Source of the DNA: Bacteroidota bacterium
GTDB taxonomy: Bacteria > Bacteroidota > Bacteroidia > Chitinophagales > Chitinophagaceae
Length of the DNA stretch: 64,000 nucleotides
Direction of reading: 5' to 3'
NCBI GenBank assembly: GCA_947461125.1
Contig: CANHHX010000001.1
Span: 1 to 64,000, forward strand
Under the pieces are notes generated by a model. The model did no database searches. It was not told the origin of the DNA and was given only the letters and a program-made list of their open reading frames with translations. Shown here piece after piece: positions 27,567 through 38,113 of the stretch (its first letter is position 1; each line of letters begins with the position of its first letter). A program made the position numbers and the translations under genes.

Positions 27567-29687
27567 CTATAGTTTGATCCATCCACCTACTTGCATGCTT
27601 TTAACTGCTGCTAATGAGGCTTTTGTTGTATTATAAATTTCTTCAAAAGAAATAATTGACTCCCCCCCTGATTTTATTTTAGTGATCAATTCAATGAATT
27701 GACACTTGTGACCCTTGTCCAAAGCACCTCTCATTGTACTAAAACCTTTAAAGCCAAAGCCTTCCAACTTTCTAAAATTATCCAAAATCAAGGTTCTGCC
27801 TTGACTATATATCTCAACTCTTTCTTTCTGGTAGGACTTTGATCCATTTGAAAAATAGTTGATAACGCCTTGGGAACCGTTTTGAAATTTCAAAGTAATG
27901 ATTGCATTATCTGTTTGTTCAGTTGGCGTTTTTCCAAGAGCACTCATTGATACTTCTGCGACTTTACTTCCAGTAAAATAAACCATCAAATCGATGAAAT
28001 GACAAGCTTCGCCAATGATTCTACCTCCTCCAGTTTTCATATCATGAACCCATACATCAGGAGGAATGAAACCTGCATTTATCGTTGCAATCATATTCAG
28101 AGAATCTGTTGTTGTTCCTATCAAAGCTTTTATTTTTTTAGAAAAAGGAGAAAATCTTCTATTAAAACCAACTGATATTGATTTTGGAATAATTTGATTG
28201 TTATAAGCATTTAAAACAGCATCTAATTCTTCTCCATTGATAGCTAATGGTTTTTCTACGAAAACATTTTTTCCTGAAGCAAGTGTTTCAATTACCATCT
28301 TCGCATGTAAATCATGCCTTGTAGTAATCATTACTAAATCTACCTCTTGATCATTTAATATATGTTTATAGTCGGTAGTGCTAAATTCAAATCCATATTT
28401 ATTGGCTAAAGATTTAGCTGTAAGTCCACCTGCGCTTGAAATATATTTATAATGAGCTCCTGAAGATTTCAAAGCAGGCATTACGGTCATTTTTGTGAAA
28501 TTACCAGCACCTATAATTCCAATAATTCCACTTGAAGGTCTAATAGCAAAATGTTTTACTGCTACAATTTCACTTCTATTAATGGATTGAAGTGGATATT
28601 CAAGAATCGAAGCAATCGATCCTTTGCCCATATCACCATAAATTTGCAAGTAATTATTAAGCGAAACACGCTCTGTTATCAAATCTTGGACATTGATTTG
28701 TTTTTTTGAAATAGCATTCAAAATCGTTTCAAAGTTTCGCTTTTCTGTCCACCGAACATATCCAATGGGATAATCCATTCCACTTTGTTCATAATCTTCA
28801 TCGTAACGACCTGGGCCATAGGAACAAGATACTTGAAATGATAATTCTTTTTTAAAGAAATCAGCCCTTTGAATATCTAAACCAATTACACCCACTAAAA
28901 CAATTCTGCCTTTCTTTCTGCTCATCTGTGCAGCCTGGCTAATTACTTCATTACTTTTAGTAGAAGCTGCAATTATAACTGCATCAGACCCTATACCATT
29001 TGTTAATGACTCTACTATTTTAACCACATCAGTCGTTGACGCATTAAATGCATTAACTCCTTTATTAGAAGCTAGTTTAACTTTTTGATCATCAAAATCA
29101 AACCCAATTACATTACATCCATTTGCAATCAATAATTCTGCCGTAATTAGTCCAATTAATCCCAACCCAACTACAACAACCGTCTCACCAATTGTTGGAT
29201 TTGCTAAACGAATACCTTGTAATCCAATAGAACCTATAACTGTGAAAGACGCTTCTTCATAACTAACATTGTCTGGTATTTTTGCAACTAAATTTTTAGG
29301 AACAGACACTATTTCAGCATGTACTCCATTGCTTGCAACCCTATCACCAATTGAAAAATCTGTTACTCCTTCTCCAATTCCAATAACTTCACCTGCATTG
29401 CAATAACCAAGTGGCAGTGGTTCATCTAATTTATTGAAAACTGCCTCTATTGTAGGCAATAAACCTTCTGTTTTAATTTTATCTAAAACTTGTTTAACTT
29501 TTTCAGGTTGTTGTCTTGCTTTTGAAATCAGGTTACCTTTACCAAACTCGACCAACATTTTTTCAGTACCTAAAGAAACTAAACTTCTATGAGTTTGAAT
29601 CAGAACTTGACCTTTCCGAACAAGTGGAGTAGGAACTTCCTCTAATAACGTATTGCCTTTTTTTAAATCTTGAATAATTTGCTTCAT
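27567..29687 (-). CDS. Bi-domain oxidoreductase: zinc-type alcohol dehydrogenase-like plus Gfo/Idh/MocA
   Basis: MDR half (GIGSDAVIIAASTKS) and Gfo/Idh half (GIIGAGNFTKMTVMPAL, FVEKPLAI); ATG at 29687 (MKQIIQDLKKG) preferred. Confidence 0.9.
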   Translation of the reverse strand: MKQIIQDLKKGNTLLEEVPTPLVRKGQVLIQTHRSLVSLGTEKMLVEFGKGNLISKARQQPEKVKQVLDKIKTEGLLPTIEAVFNKLDEPLPLGYCNAGEVIGIGEGVTDFSIGDRVASNGVHAEIVSVPKNLVAKIPDNVSYEEASFTVIGSIGLQGIRLANPTIGETVVVVGLGLIGLITAELLIANGCNVIGFDFDDQKVKLASNKGVNAFNASTTDVVKIVESLTNGIGSDAVIIAASTKSNEVISQAAQMSRKKGRIVLVGVIGLDIQRADFFKKELSFQVSCSYGPGRYDEDYEQSGMDYPIGYVRWTEKRNFETILNAISKKQINVQDLITERVSLNNYLQIYGDMGKGSIASILEYPLQSINRSEIVAVKHFAIRPSSGIIGIIGAGNFTKMTVMPALKSSGAHYKYISSAGGLTAKSLANKYGFEFSTTDYKHILNDQEVDLVMITTRHDLHAKMVIETLASGKNVFVEKPLAINGEELDAVLNAYNNQIIPKSISVGFNRRFSPFSKKIKALIGTTTDSLNMIATINAGFIPPDVWVHDMKTGGGRIIGEACHFIDLMVYFTGSKVAEVSMSALGKTPTEQTDNAIITLKFQNGSQGVINYFSNGSKSYQKERVEIYSQGRTLILDNFRKLEGFGFKGFSTMRGALDKGHKCQFIELITKIKSGGESIISFEEIYNTTKASLAAVKSMQVGGWIKL

Positions 29688-31585
29688 TAATATTTTTTTT
29701 CTACAAATTGAGTGATCCAACTATCTATAGCCAGTATGGCCCAAATAGAATAAGAAGCATCTACTTCTCCTATTTTGTTTGCTTCGATTAAGTCCCAAAC
29801 TTTATCAGGATTAAAAATTCCTCTTCTATTAATATTATTAATAGAGAGACGTTCTTTGATCATTTCATCCATATCGGATGTAATCCATTTTCTAACGGGA
29901 GCACCAAATCCAGTTTTGGGCCTATAAATTATCTCCTTTGGTAGATATCTTTCAGCTACTTTTTTTAAGATATACTTGGCTTCACCATTTTTCATTTTTA
30001 ATGCTGGAGGTATAGTAAGGGAGAATTCAACTAATTCCGTATCCAAGAATGGAACACGTGCTTCAACACCAACAGCCATTGCCATTTTATCAGTATAATT
30101 CAAATTATGATCAACTAAGAAGCTTTTTATTTCCCAATAAAGTATTTGGTTAAGCAAACTTTTATCGCCAGGTATATCATTTGATAAATGCTCTAAATAT
30201 AAATTCGGGTTATAATTCTTTAACTTTTCTTGCCATTCATTGCTGAATAAAGAATGAACCTTTTCAATGGGTAGCCAATTAAAATAGCCAGACATTCTTT
30301 GTAATGTTGATTTATCCAAATTGGATGCAATTTTCCTAAGTCTCCTTACAAATGTGCTTGTATTAGGTAAAAAATTAATTGTATTTTTAATAAAACGTCC
30401 AACTCCAGTAGGTATAAATTGAAAATATTTCTCTAAGCTTACAGCTTGATGTCTTCGATATCCAGAAAATATATCATCTCCCCCTGCGCCTCCTAACAAT
30501 ACTTTTATGCCTTTTTCGCGAGCTAATTTAGCAATTTTCAAAACATTCAATGGAGCAGCATCTGCTTGAGGTTCATCCAAATGCCAAATCATTTCATCGA
30601 AGTGATTTAAAATATTTGTATCGGCTTTTACAATATTCAATTCTACGTCCAACAATTCGGCCACCTTTTTCGCATAAAATAAATCATTAGCAAAATTTTC
30701 ACTGCCTCCAGACCAATCTCCAATATCAATAGTAAAACAAGGGAACTTCTTTTCAGGGTATAATTTTTTTGCTATCGCTACTATTAAACTTGAATCTAAT
30801 CCTCCGGAAAGAAAAAAACCAACGGGAACGTCAGATAACATTTGCCTTTGGACAGCCTTAGTTAAATATTGATCTAGTTGTTCAATTAATAATTTTTCAC
30901 TTAGTTTACTATATATACCATTAAACTTAATTTGATGATAGACAATTGGTTTAATGTTCGCAAAATCATCAACTTTGAATTGAAGAAAACATCCTGGTAG
31001 CAATTTTTTAACATGGCTGAAAGGAACTAATTCACCTGGAGACCATAAAAAAGAAAGATAATTATTTAAAGCCTTCGGCTCCAAAGATTTATTGATATTA
31101 AAAGCAAGAAAAGTTTTTAGTTCAGATGAAAACAAGAATTTATTTTCGTCTTTATATAGATATAATGGCTTCACACCTAACTGATCTCTTGCAATAAATA
31201 TTTTTTTTTCTTGAATATCATAAATAGCTAGAGCAAAAATACCATTAAGTTTATTTAAACAATCAGGGCCATATTTTATAAAAGCATATAAAACAGTTTC
31301 TGTGTCTCCTGTTGATTTAAAATGATATTCATTTTTAAGATGTTCTCTTAATTCAAGATGATTATATATTTCACCATTAAATATAATCACATATCTCCCA
31401 TCATCTGAAAACATTGGTTGATTACCATTCTCGGAAATATCTTGAATTGATAACCTTGTATGTCCTAAAAATACATGACTATCTTTATAGAAGCCAATAG
31501 AATCAGGGCCACGATGTGCAACAAAGGAAAGTATTTTACTTTCATCCCAATTATCTAACCCTATTCCACCTACAATTCCACACAT
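29687..31585 (-). CDS. Asparagine synthase (glutamine-hydrolysing) family amidotransferase
   Basis: MCGIVGGIG N-terminal Cys nucleophile, HRGPDS, FLSGGLDSSLI PP-loop, LLGGAGGDDIFSGY. Confidence 0.92.
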   Translation of the reverse strand: MCGIVGGIGLDNWDESKILSFVAHRGPDSIGFYKDSHVFLGHTRLSIQDISENGNQPMFSDDGRYVIIFNGEIYNHLELREHLKNEYHFKSTGDTETVLYAFIKYGPDCLNKLNGIFALAIYDIQEKKIFIARDQLGVKPLYLYKDENKFLFSSELKTFLAFNINKSLEPKALNNYLSFLWSPGELVPFSHVKKLLPGCFLQFKVDDFANIKPIVYHQIKFNGIYSKLSEKLLIEQLDQYLTKAVQRQMLSDVPVGFFLSGGLDSSLIVAIAKKLYPEKKFPCFTIDIGDWSGGSENFANDLFYAKKVAELLDVELNIVKADTNILNHFDEMIWHLDEPQADAAPLNVLKIAKLAREKGIKVLLGGAGGDDIFSGYRRHQAVSLEKYFQFIPTGVGRFIKNTINFLPNTSTFVRRLRKIASNLDKSTLQRMSGYFNWLPIEKVHSLFSNEWQEKLKNYNPNLYLEHLSNDIPGDKSLLNQILYWEIKSFLVDHNLNYTDKMAMAVGVEARVPFLDTELVEFSLTIPPALKMKNGEAKYILKKVAERYLPKEIIYRPKTGFGAPVRKWITSDMDEMIKERLSINNINRRGIFNPDKVWDLIEANKIGEVDASYSIWAILAIDSWITQFVEKKY

Positions 31586-31727
31586 ATTATATTCTATTGA
31601 CTCTTTTCAAACTATTGATTAAAAAACGTATTTTCACAAGTTCTTGGTTTCTTTTATTCAATTCCCGAGGTAGCCATATACTAGCTGGCTTGAAGCTCTT
31701 AAACAAGTAGTTAGCTTTGGAGAACCA

Positions 31728-32567
31728 TTACGACTGTGCAACACCTAATTTCATTAACTTTTTTAGAGTGTTTTCATTTGTACACAATGCCAACATATCA
31801 TGATCAGAGTCTAGTATATCTAATCTTTTCTCAATAGAGGCTAAACCTGTTGACCTTAAAGAAAAGAATTTATTGTATCCAATAGAGCGAAGAAGATTCA
31901 AAACATCATTTGCATCATAACCAAATTTCTGTAAACGGATGTCCTGATCTCTAATTTCAAGAATTAAGATAGGTTGTGTTTTCTTCAAAAATATTTTGCC
32001 TCCCTCGAGTACCTGCATCTCAGCTCCTTCTACATCCATTTTGATCAGATCAGTTCTTGAAACTTGATTATTTTCTGACCATGTGTCAAGAGTGGTCATA
32101 GGATAAGTACGTGACTGACCACCACCCCATTCACTATATAACGACGACGATGAAGGATTATCAAAATTTTCAAACATCTCTATTTCACCATTTGTTGTTC
32201 CTAAAAGACTTTGATACAGATTCACATTGTTTAGTCCGTAATTTGATATCATCATATTTAGATGGTCAACAGCATTCTGCCTTGGTTCGAATGCAAAAAC
32301 CCGTCCTGGTTTACCAACGGATACGCTCGCCAAAGCCATCATATGACCTTCCTCGGCGCCTATATCAATATAGTGATCTCCTTTTTCAAGAACAGTAGAT
32401 ATTATATAACTGGGGGAAGATTTAAGTGGGAGAAATCGAGCCCTGTATATTTCTCTTCCAAAATGATTTCTCATTAATCCATATAATTTCTTAATTGCTA
32501 GTGGCAATCTGTTTTTCAAAACGAAGTTGTTTAAACCATGCTCCAGATTTACTATTTTACTTATCAT
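31728..32567 (-). CDS. FkbM family methyltransferase
   Basis: GDHYIDIGAEEGHMMALAS, VFAFEPRQNAVDHL, DLIKMDVEGAEMQVLEG. Confidence 0.88.
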   Translation of the reverse strand: MISKIVNLEHGLNNFVLKNRLPLAIKKLYGLMRNHFGREIYRARFLPLKSSPSYIISTVLEKGDHYIDIGAEEGHMMALASVSVGKPGRVFAFEPRQNAVDHLNMMISNYGLNNVNLYQSLLGTTNGEIEMFENFDNPSSSSLYSEWGGGQSRTYPMTTLDTWSENNQVSRTDLIKMDVEGAEMQVLEGGKIFLKKTQPILILEIRDQDIRLQKFGYDANDVLNLLRSIGYNKFFSLRSTGLASIEKRLDILDSDHDMLALCTNENTLKKLMKLGVAQS

Positions 32568-32571
32568 TTTT

Positions 32572-33705
32572 TTAGGCTTTATTAATAATTTTTTTAAAAA
32601 TTTCTTTTTGACTTTCCCAGGTATACTGTTCTCTTATATAAAGACAGTTATTTCTATATAGATTCTGTTCATTCATTATGCACTTTATGGCTAAATAAAC
32701 TTCCTCAGGATCAGCCCCGTTTTCCTGACAAACTATCCCACATTTGTACCTAGTAATTATATTTGACATAGTCGGATTCGGCCCACTTATTATCGGAATA
32801 GCCCTTAGTAAAGCATTATAAAACCGGTTTGGGGCACAAAGCCAATGATTAAGATCTATGTTTTCATAGAATACTAAACTTGCTATTGCATTATCCATAT
32901 ATTCTATAAACATCTCTGGGTTAACCCATCCTGTAATAAATACTTTCTTTCTATAATTTGGCCATTTTTGTTCAATCTCGATACGTATTTCTTCACTGCA
33001 AGGACCTAGAATAAGCAATCTCATATCATCAAAAAGATGGATAGCTTCTATTGACTCCATTACTTTACGGTGATGTGCTGCTACACCTTGAAATAATATA
33101 TATGAGGATCCATTAAGCCATCGATCAAAATTATAATTTAAATTACTTGATGCAGATTGAATAAATTCAGATTCAGGAAAATTTTCGATAACATGAAATT
33201 TGGTGCAATATTTACTAGGTAAACTTTGTTTCAAAAGATTTGCTCTTTCATGATTCGCATGAATGACCGCATCTGGAATGCCTAGCAATACTCGGTATAG
33301 GGCATTATTAAAATACATTTGTGGTCCTAATTCATGTTGATCCCAAACTATTTTTTTTTGTGAAAAAAGACGTATGAACCATCCATACAAAAGCAGTGGC
33401 GCCATATCATGATCATGAACCCAGAGAATATCCCATTTTTTTGTTAGAAAAATAAAAAAGAATTTAAGATGCATCTCAGTAGCCTTGAGAATAACAAATC
33501 TTTTTTTGGGTAAAATCTTGCGTGTAAATAAGGATACACTCTGAAAGTCTACTCCATAGATGGTTTTACCTTTTTCCGCTTTGTTTAATGGCTCTGCAAT
33601 TATTATCTCAACCTTGCATCCTTGCAATTGTAGCTCAATGGCTTCTTTCCTTAAACGTTCATCATATGCTAACCCATACCCTCCGATAAAACATAAAACT
33701 TTCAT
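32572..33705 (-). CDS. Glycosyltransferase (GT4-like)
   Basis: DILWVHDHDMAPLL, VWDQHELGPQ, LFQGVAAHHRKVMESI. Confidence 0.8.
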   Translation of the reverse strand: MKVLCFIGGYGLAYDERLRKEAIELQLQGCKVEIIIAEPLNKAEKGKTIYGVDFQSVSLFTRKILPKKRFVILKATEMHLKFFFIFLTKKWDILWVHDHDMAPLLLYGWFIRLFSQKKIVWDQHELGPQMYFNNALYRVLLGIPDAVIHANHERANLLKQSLPSKYCTKFHVIENFPESEFIQSASSNLNYNFDRWLNGSSYILFQGVAAHHRKVMESIEAIHLFDDMRLLILGPCSEEIRIEIEQKWPNYRKKVFITGWVNPEMFIEYMDNAIASLVFYENIDLNHWLCAPNRFYNALLRAIPIISGPNPTMSNIITRYKCGIVCQENGADPEEVYLAIKCIMNEQNLYRNNCLYIREQYTWESQKEIFKKIINKA

Positions 33706-33736
33706 AAAATTATTAACTTGATTATTACCTCTTCTA

Positions 33737-34654
33737 CTATTTATATTTCGCTACAATATAAACAGATCTCAATATTGATTTAATTGTTTGGCTGCAAAAA
33801 TATGGAATACGCCAGATAAGGGGTGCAGATAATTGTGCAAAATGCCATCGATGCTTAATGTTATTGATGGATTTAAATTCGAATAATGAGGGGAAAATAT
33901 CACTAAATCGTTGTGAACTATTCATTGAGTTAAAACGACCTGTACTTTTTGTATCACAATAAAGAGCAATATCCCTGATAACTAATGATTTATGTCCAGC
34001 CCTGACAGCACGGTACGAAAACTCCCCGTCCCCATGGTAATGAGGTAGCTTTTCCTTAGCAATATTGCCAATCTTTTTGAGAATTTTAATAGGATACAAG
34101 GTTCCATGACCAAATTGAAATTGTATTGGAATCACCTCAGGAACGGACTTATCTGAAACTAGTTTGCCAGAATGTGGTCGGGAAGTAAGGGCTAGAGGCC
34201 AGCAGAGCATATTAGACCCAGGCCCATGAATCCTGCCTTCTGATATCGGTAGCCCAGCCAATACTGAATCGGGCCATTGTGACTGAGCTTTTATGAAACG
34301 TTCTAACATATCAATTTCAAACTCAACATCATCGTTCATAAATAAAATGGAATCACTATCAGAAGTGTGAAAGTTATCTAATATGTATCTAACAGCTAAA
34401 AACATACATCCGCCCCACCATTCATTTCCCCCAGTCCGAATTATCATTAGTTTATCCGAATCTTTTGCTAATTGAACTAATTGTTCATACGTCCCGTCGT
34501 TCGACAAGTCATCAACAATTATAAGTTGAAAATTATCATAGGACTGTTTCATAATACGTTGAACAAAAGGTAATGATGTATTAATCCTATTATAAACAGC
34601 TACTGCAACAAATATTTTAGGCAACTCACTAGCTGCTACTGACATATTATTCAT
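33737..34654 (-). CDS. Glycosyltransferase family 2
   Basis: FVAVAVYNRINTSLPFVQRIMKQSYDNFQLIIVDDLSNDGTYEQL, FMNDDVEFE. Confidence 0.9.
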   Translation of the reverse strand: MNNMSVAASELPKIFVAVAVYNRINTSLPFVQRIMKQSYDNFQLIIVDDLSNDGTYEQLVQLAKDSDKLMIIRTGGNEWWGGCMFLAVRYILDNFHTSDSDSILFMNDDVEFEIDMLERFIKAQSQWPDSVLAGLPISEGRIHGPGSNMLCWPLALTSRPHSGKLVSDKSVPEVIPIQFQFGHGTLYPIKILKKIGNIAKEKLPHYHGDGEFSYRAVRAGHKSLVIRDIALYCDTKSTGRFNSMNSSQRFSDIFPSLFEFKSINNIKHRWHFAQLSAPLIWRIPYFCSQTIKSILRSVYIVAKYK

Positions 34655-34686
34655 AAATCAAAAAAAAGAATGATAAGTTATAGATG

Positions 34687-36120
34687 CTATAACTTTATTA
34701 AATAGTATGAGAATATCAGTAAACCTAATATTCCTAGCATACCCTGACAAATTATCCATCGCTGTTTATTATACTTATCAAAACCTATTACACCATAAAT
34801 AGCGGCGAAAGGCACAATATATGTAATATGCCTGAATGTAAACGATCCAAAAACATAGCCAACATAACAAATAAGAACCATTGCCAGTAAAGGTAACATC
34901 AACCTTGATCTCCATGTATTTTTCAAGCCTAAAAAAATAAAAGGGATAAAAACAAACTGAAAAATAGTGCCGATTGACAAGAAATTCCAATCTAAGTCCT
35001 TTGTGTATAAAATCGGTAAAGGTGTTATAAAAGAATATAAAATTGATGCAATAATTTTAATTGGAATTGGAAGATTAAATAAAATCAAAGAAAGACCTCC
35101 TTCGGAAGCTCTATCCCCCCCCTCTGAAAGATCAGTACTGGATGAATCTAATTTACCTACTAAATCAATTACTAAAGGAAGGTCAATAGAAGAAAGTGAG
35201 GAGTATACTAATACGATTGCGAAAATAAAAAGTAATACATGTAAATTAGACAATTTTTTTACAGAAAATATGAAAACAATCCATCCAACCAAAAATACCA
35301 AAGCAATATTTATAGTATTCAATAACCTCAATTCCATTATTATTATAATAATAGGGGCAAATAACAGTGTATAAAAAAGTCTTTTTACGGCTGCCTTGGT
35401 TTTAATAATGCTGATAGAAGCACTAACTGAAATTAATAGCATAAAGGCAATTGGAATATCTCTAAAAGTTTGGATACTAACGTAAACCATCATAGGGAAT
35501 AAACCAGTTACTAATGCACTGTTAATAGCTTGCTTAGATGATAGTGAAATTTTATTACATATTGAATAAACAAGAACCGAACACATGCCAAGCATACTAG
35601 AATTTAATAATCGAGGCATCATTGTATGAAACCCACCAAAATAATCTGCAATCCTCATCAAAAAACTTATTAAATAAATGTAGCCTTTTGAATTATGATA
35701 TGGCATATCTATTAGTTTTCCAATCTCTTCTGAATCATACTTCCAAGACCCACCTTTAAGAATAGCGGCCAACTGTTCATATCCCAAAGAATCAGATCCC
35801 CCACTACCATATGGGATTCCATATTGAATTTTAAAAATATAATAGAAAAGAATAGAAGCAATGGCTGCAAAAGCATAGATAAATGTGAAAAGTTTTATAG
35901 CAATTCTACCGTAGAAACAGGAAAAGGCAATACCAATAATTCCAAAAAATAAGAATGAGAAAAAAGTTGAGATTGATCCATTAATAATACTGAATAATAC
36001 AATAAAAAAAACAGAAATAAAAACAACTGGAATCCTATATCTCAATAACATAAAATCATCCTTAGATTTAGGAAGTAGCGTATCAACATGAATTGAATCA
36101 AAGGACACACTAAAAGACAT
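34687..36120 (-). CDS. Multi-pass membrane protein, candidate Wzy polymerase
   Basis: Roughly ten hydrophobic segments with a large periplasmic-like loop, within a glycosyltransferase cluster. Confidence 0.6.
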   Translation of the reverse strand: MSFSVSFDSIHVDTLLPKSKDDFMLLRYRIPVVFISVFFIVLFSIINGSISTFFSFLFFGIIGIAFSCFYGRIAIKLFTFIYAFAAIASILFYYIFKIQYGIPYGSGGSDSLGYEQLAAILKGGSWKYDSEEIGKLIDMPYHNSKGYIYLISFLMRIADYFGGFHTMMPRLLNSSMLGMCSVLVYSICNKISLSSKQAINSALVTGLFPMMVYVSIQTFRDIPIAFMLLISVSASISIIKTKAAVKRLFYTLLFAPIIIIIMELRLLNTINIALVFLVGWIVFIFSVKKLSNLHVLLFIFAIVLVYSSLSSIDLPLVIDLVGKLDSSSTDLSEGGDRASEGGLSLILFNLPIPIKIIASILYSFITPLPILYTKDLDWNFLSIGTIFQFVFIPFIFLGLKNTWRSRLMLPLLAMVLICYVGYVFGSFTFRHITYIVPFAAIYGVIGFDKYNKQRWIICQGMLGILGLLIFSYYLIKL

Positions 36121-36160
36121 AAAAACAATATTTACCTATTAATAAAAACATTATATTATT

Positions 36161-38071
36161 TTACTTTGATTCTCTAATGTTATGTTGTGCTAACACCTGT
36201 TTAACCCATAGTAATAGATTTATTACTCTCCAATCACGGAAAGGCATGGATTCATTATTCTGGAGGCCTTGGTTTAATAATGTCTTAAATTGATTAAAAT
36301 CAATAATTCCCAATTCGCTATTTGATAAATCGGTTCCAGAAAGTCTTTTTCTCATTTCAAATACCCACTTGCCCATCGGCACAAAAAAGCCAACCTTATC
36401 CTGGCGGTCAAGTATTATATCTGGCACAATACCCCGCATTGCTGCACGAAAAATTGATTTGGTTTCGCCATTCTCAGAAATCAGGAATTCTTCTGGAAGA
36501 CTTAATAAAAATTCAGCAAGAGGAATGGTTAAAAAAGGTACCCTGTTCTCTATAGAAAAACGCATTGCATTGCGATCTCCATACCTTAACAAAGAAGCTA
36601 GACCATTGTGTGTCATAGCATTTAGCAAAACCTCCTTAACCCTTCTTCCTTTTCCATTTTTTAATCTTGTCATCCTTACAGGTCTCAGATTAATGGAAGC
36701 ATTGATAAAGTGATCTTTATTAATCCATTTCGGTATTTTATTTTCACCTGAAATATTCTGTATTGCTTTAAAAACATCATCAGAAATCATTTGCCCTATA
36801 AATGAACGCCAAGCCGACATATTTTTTCTTCCCTCCCATTTCTTCCACCTGTTTGCAAATTGTACCATACCTATAAGGTCTCCTTTCTCAAATAAAGATC
36901 TCATTCTTTGTCCATGATAACCTTGATAACCAGCTAACAATTCATCAGCGCCTTGACCTTCTAGTACCACTTTTACACCTGCTTCTTTTGCTAATTTGAA
37001 TACACGATATTGGGCGTACATACTTGTTGTACAGAAAGGTTCTCCTTGAGCAGAAATGAGATCATAAATGTCTTCATTAAGCTCATGTGGTTTAACTATT
37101 ACTTTATGAGGGATTGCATTGATCTCCTTGTTAACAATATCAATCCATGATTCTTCAGACAATTCAGACTTTTCTGGTATAAAAGAAAATGTATGGATAT
37201 CAATAGATGGCTCGAGGTATCTTGTTGCACAGGCTATAGCAGAAGAATCAATACCTCCTGAAAGTGCAATGCCAAGAGGTACATCACTTCTTAAGTGCAG
37301 CTTAATACTTGATAAAAAAAGTTCTCTCAATCGAACTGTTGCTTCCTGAAAACTTATGTTGTTGTTTTCTTTAATAGATGGTGCCCACCATTTTGTAACC
37401 TGAATCTTTCTAGGCTCCAAAAGGTTAATTGTGATAAAATGTGAAGGTGGAACATGATGGATATCTTTTACAAAAGTGTCCTGCCCAACATCCTGAACAG
37501 CATACATCAAGTAATCATATGCTCTTTGGTTATCAAGCTTAGATCTTTTATTTCTTAATAACATTACGGCATTTATCTCAGAAGCAAAACACAAAGAATC
37601 TTCTTCGTAGGAATAGAACAACGGTTTAATGCCAAACGCATCTCTAACCAATGTGAGGGTATTCATTTTCCTATCTACTACAACAAATGAAAACATACCA
37701 ATAAGCCTTGAGAGACAGGCACTTCCCCAGTGCGCCCATGCTGTAAGTAATACTTCAGTATCGGATTGTGTAACAAAACCATATCCGAGCACCAATAATT
37801 CCTGCCGTATTTCTTTGTAGTTATAAATTTCACCATTAAAAGTGATTGTAAACCTACCATCTTTTGTGGATCTTGGCTGATGTCCTCCTTCTGACAGATC
37901 AATGATTGAGAGGCGTGTCTGTCCTAGGAACAACGTTCCTTCGCGCTCATTTGTAAGTTCAATTCCTTTATCATCAGGTCCTCTGTGTTTCAGTGAATCA
38001 ACTGATTTATTAATAATTGACTCAATGTTTTCAGGTCTTACTTTCCACCAACCTCCAATTATTCCGCACAT
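36161..38071 (-). CDS. Asparagine synthase (glutamine-hydrolysing) family amidotransferase, second copy
   Basis: MCGIIGGWW, HRGPDDKG, ALSGGIDSSAIA, VLEGQGADELLAGY. Confidence 0.92.
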   Translation of the reverse strand: MCGIIGGWWKVRPENIESIINKSVDSLKHRGPDDKGIELTNEREGTLFLGQTRLSIIDLSEGGHQPRSTKDGRFTITFNGEIYNYKEIRQELLVLGYGFVTQSDTEVLLTAWAHWGSACLSRLIGMFSFVVVDRKMNTLTLVRDAFGIKPLFYSYEEDSLCFASEINAVMLLRNKRSKLDNQRAYDYLMYAVQDVGQDTFVKDIHHVPPSHFITINLLEPRKIQVTKWWAPSIKENNNISFQEATVRLRELFLSSIKLHLRSDVPLGIALSGGIDSSAIACATRYLEPSIDIHTFSFIPEKSELSEESWIDIVNKEINAIPHKVIVKPHELNEDIYDLISAQGEPFCTTSMYAQYRVFKLAKEAGVKVVLEGQGADELLAGYQGYHGQRMRSLFEKGDLIGMVQFANRWKKWEGRKNMSAWRSFIGQMISDDVFKAIQNISGENKIPKWINKDHFINASINLRPVRMTRLKNGKGRRVKEVLLNAMTHNGLASLLRYGDRNAMRFSIENRVPFLTIPLAEFLLSLPEEFLISENGETKSIFRAAMRGIVPDIILDRQDKVGFFVPMGKWVFEMRKRLSGTDLSNSELGIIDFNQFKTLLNQGLQNNESMPFRDWRVINLLLWVKQVLAQHNIRESK

Positions 38072-38113
38072 ACTTTATTCTATTTTATATCGATAATATA
38101 TTACGTATACCGT

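Noticed and set aside
32111-32477. Overlapping + ORFs antisense to the FkbM methyltransferase
   Set aside because: Shadow ORFs with no domain signal, fully inside a supported CDS.
34967-35374. 135-aa + ORF antisense to the Wzy candidate
   Set aside because: Lys/Ile-rich reverse-complement shadow of a membrane protein; no independent support.
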